In this document: in pieces, positions 26,801 to 38,800 of the stretch | Layout: the number at the start of each line of letters is the position of its first letter | Numbering within the stretch: position 1 is the stretch's first letter | Assembly: GCF_003672135.1 (NCBI RefSeq) | Contig: NC_039517.1 | Coordinates: 10,502,601-10,566,600 of the forward strand | Reading direction: 5' to 3' | Source: Ooceraea biroi | Lineage: Eukaryota; Arthropoda; Insecta; Hymenoptera; Formicidae | Length of the DNA: 64,000 nucleotides | Position numbers and translations under genes: made by a program | Notes under the pieces: model-generated | What the model was told of the DNA's origin: nothing | The model's database searches: none | Seen by the model: only the letters and a program-made list of their open reading frames with translations

Positions 26801-29800
26801 TTATTACTATTATACTATATTAATCACAAAAAGTGTAAAAATGTATATATTTATGTTACATATGTGTAAGATTATTTAGCATACTTTTCATACCGATTAA
26901 TGTACCCAAACTTTGGACGATGTATGTGATGTATGTAAATTTCTCATATATTAACATTCAAAATATTTATTACAAGGTTAAAATATATATGATTTTCTAC
27001 CATGTGGCAGTATGTATAATAATAACGTGAATGTTACAATCAATGTTGCTGTATACGCAATAGAGTCATTTCTGCGACGGTATATACTGCAATATGTATC
27101 TCGTCTTTTACATATTTCTTATTTTATTTATTTTTATACTTTCTATGATAAATATTTGTATGATAAGTATTGAAGGGACGCGAATGTGTCATGTAGAAAA
27201 AGTTATAAATATAATTTAATTCACATGGTTTTTTTAATTTGTGAATGTATTATATAATCTTGCGGCACGCGATGCATTTTCCCCAAAAGTGCATTACAAA
27301 TACAAATAACAATAAAAGACTCAATGTATTATTTTGTAAATTCATGCCAGAACGTTATAATAAAGAAAATAATAAAATTACAGAAAATAATTACGGAAAA
27401 TAATAATAATAAAATTAAAATAAAATTTATATAAATGGTGAGAAAATCTGAACAAAAATCTGATAAAGTTGTAACACTATATCTAATGACAGCTCGACAA
27501 AAAATTCCTCATAAAATCGTGAGTATCACGATGCATTACCAAACTGATTAGGATCTGATTCACCTGATGATGAAAAATTAAGGTCAACTCGATCGGGACA
27601 TGATCAGAATCTGGGATGAATTTCTGGTTAGAAAGGAGAATCGAATTTTTTATGCACCTGAGCGCGAAGATAAAAACGCCCTTTGCATTGAAGCGTAATA
27701 AGGCCGGGGTCTTTCATAAACGTGCGGGTGCTAAAAGTTCTAATTGGTTCGAGTCAGCGGCTCGAGCAACGAGTTTAACGTTGTCGTAATATCCCGTTAA
27801 AATGTTTGCATATTTTTCTACACGTACCCCTATGCAAAGTGGCTCGGGAACTTAACGCTTCTCCCACAAACGCGATTTATCGACCTCTCCCCGGTGTACA
27901 TAGGAGTCGATTAAAGGAGCCTCGTTAAGCTAGTTGTTCTGTTAAGTTCTAAATTACATCCAGCTAACATTGCTGACGTGGGTACACAGAACGTATATCT
28001 GGACCTTTTACTAAATTAAAATAATCGCCAAACGAGTGGTTATTAAAAATAATAGGACATAAATGTAGACAGGAAAGATAATTGAGAGCATACAGTTTAA
28101 ACACTTAATTAATACAATCTATAATTTTAATTAGCTAATGTGTGATTTCTAATTGATTATTAAAATAAAACATTAACGCTTGCATAAAAGTTACTTTACG
28201 CGCGTGTGAAGGTAAACCCAGAATGAATAATTGAGAAGAATTACTTCTACCGAGCTCGACTGATTAATTTATAATTGAATCGAGATTAGGCGGGATCTAG
28301 ATCTGCAGATAGACAAACGTTGGCAATCAGAGAGTTCTGACTTCATCCGAAAGAAGTTTGAGGAGGCGGTGCATATTGGATCCGCTGCTGTTCTCTCCCT
28401 CTCTCTTTCTCTGTCTGTTTCCTTCTCTGTCGGCACATATCTCGAAACTTTTGTATCATCCGAGCCCGGCAGCATGTACATGCTTATTTTACGCATTCCC
28501 CCGTGAATCAGCTGTTTGTCGTGCGGCATGCAAGTCGCGCGCCCCTCGCGCTAATAATAATTAGACGTTAGTTTCACGTTCGCGTCTCGGCTGAATCATA
28601 TCTAAAATAGCCATCCCCGCCGGCGGAAAGTGTGTTTTGGGGCTAAGCCGGGAGTTCCCTTCGGCACCTCCGCCAAATTCCCCTTCCCCTTCCCACGGTA
28701 AGCCGCGCGACGTGTCCGATTTTTTTCACGTTCGACTCCCACCAGACGCGACCCTTAGAAGCATCTGCGAATTCTTGAATAATTTAACAGGCGTGCACGG
28801 TATCTCCTCGGGCTCGTTAATTTTTTACGATGGCGGACGAGCGACGGGCGCGGATGAATTTCTTGAATATGGACACCACAATACGCGAAAGCCTCGATGC
28901 AATTTTGATCACATGCTCTTTCTCGCAAAGATCCCTTGTGAAAATATTCGCCAAGTAGGAAGACGTATCGGGTTTCCCAAATATCTCCCGACAGTCAGTT
29001 AGACAGATTCAGAATTCAGGATTTAATAAGTCTAAGAGCATCCGCATCGATCCGCGATGCATACGACGTGAAAATACTCGTTGCCAAGAGCGTCGTGAAA
29101 TTTTTATCGCAGCACGCAAGCAATCTTGGGACATGCACTTACCAGTCACGTTGTGCCTGCAAGTCTTATGCATCTTGCCGGAGAACAGCTCGAGGCCGAT
29201 GATGGCGTATATGATGATGACGAAGAGAACTAATAAAGCAATGTGCAAAAGTGGTACCATCGCCCTCAAAATAGAGTTTAGGACCACCTGAAGACCTACA
29301 CAGATCAATTTACATCTATCAGTTGGACGGCACGAAGTATTGCTGGAGTGTAACTTACTTGGAACACCGGAAACCAGCCTGAGAGGACGCAGAACACGAA
29401 ACGCCCTTAAGGCCTTGACGTCGAAACCCTCCTTCATGAGCATCGTCAGCACCGTACTTATCATTCTACGGGAAGAAACGTAAAAAATTGTTTCTGCATG
29501 GCGGACAAATCGGGATTAACGGCTCGTGACAAAGTGGAGACTCGATAATGAAGGCTGAAAGCCATTCTCCCGAGAGATAATTTATCCCTGAAGAAAAGGG
29601 CTTTACGTGCCAAGGCTAATAGCACCACGAACGCCGCGGGATGGCATTCACGAAAATGTCTCGAGGGCACAAAAGTGAGACAGAGGAAACTTTCGTCGGA
29701 TATGAGCAGAAGCGTCTTTCTCCAAAATTTTCCCGCTCCTAACGTTTCTGGTCTTTTTCTTTTCTTTATGTCTTTTTATTCTTTTCTTTTTCGGCGTCCT

Positions 29801-32800
29801 ACGAATTACGATGTCAGCGAACGAGGTGACGAGCGAGCGAATCGCCGACCGGAAGGAAGCGATCTCGGCCTGTGGCGAGACAATTTCGAGTGTGTTACCG
29901 GTGGCTGCGTTTTCCTCCGTGCATTAAGCTCCGCGTCATTTGAATAATGGTCCCCCTGCGTAATGCTCAACTCGAAGGGGTTGGATGCGCATGTTCCCTC
30001 CCGCGAGACATTAAGACGGATCGATTCGCCGTGTCGTTAACCGTGAGCGATAAAGTTATCAGGCGACGAGCGGGAGGAAGCGCCGACCCGACAAGGATTT
30101 ATGCGGGGTAACTGTGCCTCCTTCGAAACAGGAGAGATTGTCGATCGCGCGAATTGTTCGCGGAACAAATTCGCATTCGCGATGATCCACGGATCATTAA
30201 CTGGCAAAACAGTCGAGAGGGTGGGTAGGAGTGGCCGACATGATCCGTTTGTCAACTCCTGGACAATTTTATGCACATACGTGTATATGTATGTGTGTGT
30301 GCGCGCGCGCGGGTTTTCGCGTCCCTTCATTCTGCAAAACTCAAAAAAAAAATGATCGCGTAAATAGGGTACCATCATATTTACGTTATGTATACATAGC
30401 ATGGCGCACGGTATTGCACGATAGTTACGGATGCATACACATACAGCTCGCACATCGATGCCCGGGTCGTGTCGTTTCGTTCGCTCGGCAATCCACGTCG
30501 CGATCACGGTCAGCGATTTTTTACGCGCTCGATATTTTCATCCGCGATCCGCTGCCGAGAGTGCAATCCAGCCTTTCAGGAAAACTCCCGACGAATCATC
30601 GTCCGGGAAAACGAGATATGCGCGCGCGCGTACATAAAATTCCGAGAAATATTCTTGGAATAACAATTAATTGAATTTTTGTAATTGCGAACGCGTCCGC
30701 GCCCGCGCGGATTCCACGTGTGGAATCAATCTGCGCGAAGCATTAACTGCGGTGGAAGTTATCAGCGTCCAGCCATTGAAAAACGACGAATCTATTGGGG
30801 CATTATCGACTTAAGCGGCGCTCGTGAAATTTCAACCCTCTCCTCTTCCCCTCGGGATCGAGGAACGCTGTGTCACGTGCTGTCATACCCGGCTGGGTTT
30901 AATTTGCACGCATGAGTCGCGACATTATGTCGACCGATCGCTCGACTGCGCGCGGATTATACCGCTGATTTCCTATCCCGTCCTTGCGCCGATAATTCGA
31001 CCGGTAGTCTCGCCATTTTCACCACCAGCCGACGAAGATCTTCAGGTAATATCTCCTTCCTGCGTCGTCTTTGTACGCTCGCTCGCTCGCTCACTCGCTT
31101 GCTCGCGCGTCGTCAATTTCATTTTATTTACGCCTCGCGTAATACACCGAGCTGGCTGCGCCCTCGTAAGCTCCGGGGCTTAAATCAATTTTATTTCGTA
31201 GCTTCAGACGCTCCCGCGCTTGTGTTTTTATGGAATAAATATGGCACCGCTTCCATATTTGTTCGCCGATGCATTTTATCATTTTTAGTTTGCCCTTTCC
31301 TTTGTTTTTTTTTGTTTTTTTTTTAAACTATGTACCAGCACGGAAACACGAAAATGTAATAACCGCGACGGGGGTAAGTTTTGTAAGAGCGGCTCTTAAC
31401 GCTTATAAATACTCAGATATTTGTAACCCATGAACGTTAAGTTAAGGTTGACGTGCACTCACCCAATAACGACTATCGTGAAATCCAGCAAGTTCCAGCC
31501 GTTGCGGAGGTAAGCTCCCGGGTGGGCGACGAAGCCGTAAGCTATGATCTTCATCACACATTCCACCGTAAAAATCACAAGAAAAACGTACTCTATCTTC
31601 TCCTGTAACACGAGAGGAAGAATCGCCGTGAATATGAAGAGATGCATAAGTGTCTGCACAAACCCTGTGTCAGGATCCTTCAAACTAATCCTGAAGAACA
31701 AAGTGATCGCAATCTGTCGTTTTAACATCCGGAATATCACAATTATATTTAACAAGCATTCGAGAATAAGACACCCGCGTAATTTGCCTGCGGCACACGT
31801 CCGCGCGACATTAACGGGGGATAATAAAAAGCAGTGGGAACAAATTGCGGCGGATTGCAATTAAAAATGTCCAAGCCCGCGAGAAGACGGTGCTCTCGCG
31901 CGCACATACACGTACACGTCTCCGTTAAACATTTAAAGCACGAGCGTCGCGGTGCAGTTGGATTACGGCGAGTTACGACGGGAACGTGATCGTCGTTCCC
32001 GTAAAACCGCTCGGGGAAAGGGGTGTCGACGCGCGCGCCCCGATATTTTTTCAGGGACTTCGATCTGCCGTCCACCCTTATCCACGGCGCATACGAATGT
32101 CGTGTAACCTGTTGCTTTTTTTCCTCTTTTTCCGAAAATCTCCGACTTTGCTCCGATATCGGGAAGGAGACGACGAACTTGCACGGAATTTACCGCTTCG
32201 AATTTCCAAACTCTGGTCAACTTGTCCTCGTACTACGGAATTAATTAATCGTTCTAGAAACTTGATCCCCCCCTCTCTCTCTCTCTCTCTCGAATTTAAC
32301 GATAAATTTTCACTAAACAAGAGATCGCGCGCGTAGAAACAAGCATCTTGTAGAACATCGACGACGAGTTTAGGGTTGACTTTTCGACCTCGATCGCTCC
32401 TCGTCTCGGCAGTGGTATCGGCAGCCTCGTCGACCATGGGTGCAAAAGAGTTAATCGACGCATGGCATTATGATTGACGGGGGAAGGGGCAGGGAAAGAG
32501 CGGCGAGTAGGCCTTGGCGAGAAAAACAGGCGAAACACAAAAGGAAGAGGCGGATGGGTTAAAAATAACGCTCAAGAGCGCTCGCTCGTACACATCAGGG
32601 GGTTGAGGGAAAAAACTGCACGGAGAAGAAGCGCGCTAGGGTGAAGGATGTTAAAAGGGAAGCCGAGGCGCGGATGCGACCATGGTCCGGACACGAGATC
32701 ACTTCTCTCTCTCTCTCTCTCTTTCTTCTCCTCGCGTAGCATCTACCATGCATTTAATTTCCGAAATCGATCGATTATTGGCCCGCCGAAATAGGCATTT

Positions 32801-35800
32801 CAGCGCGCATTATATCTTTGGCCGCTCGTATTGCTCACCGATGCATGACACGTGGGCGCTATTGAATATATATATATATTGGGTTGGCCAAAAAGCAATT
32901 GCGTTTTTTTATATAAATAAAAGGCGAATTTTTCATGGGAAACAAAAACTTTATTAAACAATATATTGTCCATTTTGTTTGATTATCTTTTGCCATTTTT
33001 CAGGCAACTTCAAGATTCCGCGCTCAAAAAAGTTCTTATCTTTTTCAGCAAAAAACAATTCCAAGAACGATTTGATATCCTCATCAGCAGTCAAGGTTTT
33101 ACTATTCAAGGCGTTTTGCAAAGAACGAAACAAATGGTAATCTGATGGTGCCAGGTCTGGCGAATATGGTGGATATGGTAACATCATGGTAACACATCCC
33201 ATCCAAGCTGCAACAATTTTTCACGAGTGACCAAACTTGTACGTGGTCTAGCGTTATCATGGTGAAACACAACACCTTTGCGATTCACCAATTCTCGACG
33301 TTTCTGTTTGATGGCATCATTTAATTTATCCAGTTGACGACAGTATACGTCTGAATTAATGGTTTGATTCCTTGCAAGCAGCTCAAAATACACAGTCCCA
33401 CCAGACTGACAGCATAATCTTTCTTTGGTGAATATCTGCTTTTGAAGTGCTTTGAGCAGGTTCATCACGCTTGCTCCACGATCTTTTTCGTTTGACGTTG
33501 TTGTAGACGATCCATTTTTCGTCGCCTGTTATCATACGTTTCAAAAATGGATCATTTTCCTCACGTTTCAAAAGAGAATCGCAGATGTCAATACGCTTAG
33601 TGAAATGAATTTCTTTGAGCTCATGTGCTACCCAATATCGAGCTTACTAATGTATCCAAGTCGTTTTAAATGGTTTTCAACACTCGATTTCGATATGTTA
33701 AGATTCTCAGCAATCTCTCGTGTCGTTAAACGCCGATTGGAATCGATCAGTGCCTTTATTTTGTCATCATCAATTTCGATTTGCCTTCCTGAGCGTGGTG
33801 CATCTTTCACATTAAAATCTCCAGATCGAAATTTAGTAAACGAATTTTGACACTGCCGCAGTTTTAAAGCATCTTCGCCATATACATCAGATAACTTTTT
33901 ATGAGCTTGCACAGTGTTTTTCCCTTTTCGGAAGTAATAAAACAAAATATGACGAAAATGTTCTTTTTGATTTTCCATTTTGAAATCGACGGCAACAAAC
34001 AATTGTTAACGAAATCGTGTACTTTCTTTTTCTAAAACAAGCTTGAACTGTGAGTTGTTAACCTACATAATGAATTTGCGGTTTAGAATGAAGTTAGTTA
34101 CATTTCAAGATATGTATATCTATCTATTGGAAAAAAACGCAATTACTTTTTGGCCAACCCAATATATATATTAATATATATACGTCATATTGAAGATGCG
34201 AGGTTGTACATGAAGGGCATTATAAAATTTTGATGAGTCGCGTTTTAGCATCGTGTACTCTTTCCTTCTTGCAAATTTGCTTTCTTAAAAGCGCAAGCGT
34301 TTTTGCAGTCTGCTTCGTAATTGCTTGCTGGTAATTCATAGCGGGATATTTGAGGATTTCTGGCGAAATCAGATTATTATTCCGTATATCGTTACGTGTT
34401 AAACAATTTATTACTATTATTATTATTATATTATAGTATATATAAAAACGTGTTACTTTATCGAGCTTCAAACACGATAAAAATAAAAAAAAACTCGTGC
34501 AGCTTGAAGGACTAAAAACTGAGTGCACCATAAGAGATGGAAGAGAAACGAAATACATGTAGAACCTTACAATTCCATTTTTTATCCTTCGCTTATCAAT
34601 TTCATTCTGCGGCACCGCTCCCAGGGACATAAATTAAATTGCCTTAATTAATTCTCTATCTCTCTTACGAAGCGCGCTCTCCTACACACATTCCTATTTC
34701 ATTAGAGAATGCGTTGTATCACGCGGAGTTTTCTATCCGCTCGCTCTGAGGGATGATCCGCCACGTGAGTGAAATATGAGGAAGCCAAGTAAGAAAGTGA
34801 AAAGGGATGTTACGCAAATGCGCCCACATATAATAATAGATCCGTCGTGTCATATTAAACACCAGATCGCGTCCGAGTTAACGAATATTTTATCGCGCGT
34901 GAGTGATTAGGTTCCGTTCGATAAGGTTCCGTGACACAACCAGGCACACTTGAAGACTCATAGAAGCACACTCCATGCATCTGATCTACTTGTTTTGTCG
35001 TGAATTCGATCGCTCCATAAATTTCTATAATTGAAAGCTAATTAATAAGAAATGTCTCGTGCAATCTCTTCGAACTGCATTTACGCGAACGGCATCGTAA
35101 AGGAGTTAAACTTCTCCCATCGTTCCCTCGAAAGCCGATAGATATTCATAAAAATGTTTACGTGCTGGAGCTACATATACCGCGAATTTCTTATAGCTCT
35201 ATAATCCTTAGACGATAAAAGATATCGAAGTTATCGAAGTTTCATCTCGATTGAGTCGAACGGAGAATGAGAAAAAAGGAACTTTTGAAGATCGATCTTG
35301 AGATTTGCGACTTTTTGGAGTTTGTGACTAAATCCGAGTCCTACCCGAAGGGTATTGTTTCTACGTGGGGGAGGGGGGGGGCTACTCTCAGAGAGTGACA
35401 CCACGCAGAAAAAATAAAACTCGGAAAACACGAAAACAGGGGTGCGAAAACGTTGGCTACAATGGAGTTTAACCAAAAGAAATCTACCATTCCTTTAATT
35501 ATTTTAATGCAAAGAGATCCAAGAGATGCACGCGGTGCGAGGTCAATTATCCAAGAGTTTCCGCTAGTCTGACCTATATATGCCGTTCATTATTTACTTG
35601 TAATATAATAATAGTAATAATAGTAATAATAATGTATCTCGGTATCTTTTGCTTAATTGCATATTACAATATTTTTAATTGCGATATACACGGTCTATCC
35701 AGGCTCTGGTACGACTGTACCGAAAAAAATACAAACAATTATTACCGAAAACAATTATTTTTCGTTTATATTTTTTTCTAATATTAAAAATATATTCTTT

Positions 35801-38800
35801 TTCAATTAATATACAAAACTGGAAGCAATTAAAAAATTCTTTGAAGCAATCACTGTATTCTATTTTTGCAATCGCCTCTAAAACCTGCGATCAAAGTATT
35901 TTGAATGTCTCTGAATAGTTCTCATAACGCTTTCCTTTCACCAATTTGCCTTTCGTCAACTTGAGTTTTGGGAATAGCCAGAAGTCGCACGGAGCCAAAT
36001 CAGAAGAATATGAGAGACTTTGAGAAAATTCGAGCACCGTGATGCTTTTTTTGGCCAAGAAATCGCGTACAATCTTGGACCGGTGGATTATAATGCAGAA
36101 GCGACCAAGTCCTGGCTCTCGGTATTCAGGCCAAACTCGAAGAATCCTGTTCATCCACAAATGATTTAGAACACTTAAATAATAATCAGCGTTCACTGTT
36201 CGACCCTCCAGTATGAATTCCTTGTGGACAATTCCTTTCAAATCGAAAAAATGCTGAGCAATGTCTTGATTCAGCTCTTCTGCATCTTCCTCAGTTTTGG
36301 CTCTTCTGGGCTCTGCCATTCCGCATTCTGCTGCTTTATGAATAGTTCATATTGAAAACACCATGTTTTGTCATCAGTTACAATGTTTTACATAAAATCA
36401 ATGTCGGCCGCATGTCTTTGCAATTTATATTTCCACTTCACTCTGGCGTCTTTTTAATCCTCTGTCAGTGTGTGCGATACGAAGCGTGCACAGAGTTTCC
36501 GTTTGCCTCGATCAGAATTTGATCTACAGTACTTTCAAGTATGCCAGTGGGCTTCTTGATGAGTCTTGCAGCACACAGTGGTCCGATCGAAGGATTTCAA
36601 GCACTTTTTGAACATTTTCGGAAGTACAACTTGTTTTTGGCGGCGGTGCTCATGGAGCGTCTGGGATGTCCTCCTTGCCGTCAAGAATTCGAGTATATCG
36701 GCCAAAATCGTTGGAACGATTCAGATAATCACTACCACGCACACTTTTCACGTTTTATCAGCTGTTTTGTTAAAAAGAAAACTTAATATTGGCTCTTTGT
36801 TCCATAGTGTTTCTTCAACGAGCGTCAATAAAATATTGTCACATTTGACAATGTCAAAACTAATGTAACTACTTGCAGACATGCTAGAGCCTTGAAAGTT
36901 TAGGTGATCATAGCTGAAATGTCAAGCTTTATAATGCAACCACTCATCAATGGTCCAGCAGGAAAGTTTTAAAAAATCAGTTGCATCAGAGCCTAGACAT
37001 ATCGTATATATGTACCTACATACTTTAAAGCCATTCGCGTGAAAGTTAAATTAATAGGCTTGTGCAAAATCGCTTGGACTTTCACGTTTTGAGAAAATTA
37101 ACGAGGCTTAAGACGTCACGGTTCACTTCGCGTTTACACAGGTAACCCCCTGCGAACTTCCGATTGGCCTAATCTCGGCGAAGTTACCTCTCGGTATTAA
37201 TTAGCGCAACGATGGCCCTTGAGTGACGCAGAACAAAGTCACACCCTTTGACGAGGCGCGACACTAGCGGCGCACGCGATCCTACTTTATGCAGATATAT
37301 AATGTGACGTAAAACTGAATTTACGAATAGTCGTCGTCGCCTGTCGTGAGCGGGCAAGTTCCACGAGTTCCGTCACCGCAACTCGCGAACTCTTATCTGT
37401 GAATGAGCTCGCGCGACTTCCGACATTGATAACCGTAAGTGACTTTCGGGGTATCCGACGCGACGAAGCGAGGGGGTTGGGACACTCTCGATTAATCCTT
37501 GCGCTGTAACCGGCCTACATGTGAATTGTAGCTTTCCAATTATAGTGCGCGAGGGTACCGTGCACGCCGATGTCGAGCAAGATTGAACAATTATTGAACT
37601 TTCAGCTCGAATAAGTTTCATGCCACCAACCCCGCGTGCCGTCTCGGAATCGATAACTCGATAGAGGTTCGTGTGGTTCGTTGAACGGAACTACCGCTCT
37701 TGCTGTTGTTGCAGGTGGTACCCTCCGGTTTAGACGTAAGAAAAATAAAAACACTTTAATTATATAATTCGAGTACGCAGAATCGATTAAGCCTGTTCTT
37801 AACTCGATCGATCCACGCGTTATTAAGATCCGCAAATCTCGGCTAGGCTCAACTAGTCGGCTCGCGTAAAGATACACGGTCCGTCTCTCGCTGCCATGCG
37901 CTGCGCGTGAACTTGGCGCGAGACACTACCGTGTCTCTTGATATCGCGATCGGTAAAATTGCTTTATTTCACATTCGGTAAAATCGTCACAAAGGGCTTT
38001 CCGGCGGCGCCTCTCATAACGGGATGATTCGCTCGCGATTATTTTATATTTTAGCCCCTTTCGAGATTTTCGTTTTTACTCTAAATGAAGTATGTATTAC
38101 GACAGCGCAATGCGTACGTGACATTCGATCTTTACTCTCTCTACTTTAGATGGTTGATACGGAACAATCATTTTATTTTTGAAGTTTTAATCAGAACTTT
38201 TAGTTTCCAAATGTCCTGAAAATTCAAGATTGTATGATAAACTGGGGATACTCACCAAGTACTGATTGGTCAGATTAGAATCACCAAAGGGATACGGCGT
38301 ATAGACGGCCAAAGCGATACAGTTCGCAAATATGGTCATCAGGATGAGCCATTCGAAGGGTCTGTGAAGCGATTAGAAAGATTAAGGAAAACAAGAATGT
38401 AATCATTCATAAATCTTTTCGTTAAACTATCACACCTGCATCAAATTCAATATTATCATCATACCGAACTCTCAAAAATTAAAATTATTAAAATGATTCA
38501 ACATTAACAACGTTTCTAATGTCAAGTTTGTAATTTCAAAGTATCATTGACACTGCACGCGATCTTTGAGCTGATATTTAAATTTTTTCCGAGGGTCACG
38601 ACGATCTTCCAATCACTCAATAAGATCAGCAAGAGGGCAAAGGATACTTCCACTCCACGACGCTGATGCACATCTTCCTAAGAGGGTTCGTGAGGGCCAA
38701 GCAGAAGAGCGCCCGGACGGGCCTGTCGGGTGGCGGCTTACCGCCCCGTCTGACGGGCCTCTTCTGGGCCGCCTTGGAAGCGGCGCCCGTCGCCCCGGGA

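Larger units (their letters stand above)
31603..38255 (-). other. Large intron (exons 3-4) hosting two mariner-type elements
   Basis: No further channel exon was found here. The intron carries a near-complete mariner (32879-34162), an older mariner-like copy (about 35697-36996), CT microsatellites at 32272-32291 and 32703-32722, and CpG-rich stretches with chance ORFs on both strands (30-33 kb and 37-38 kb). Confidence 0.8.
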
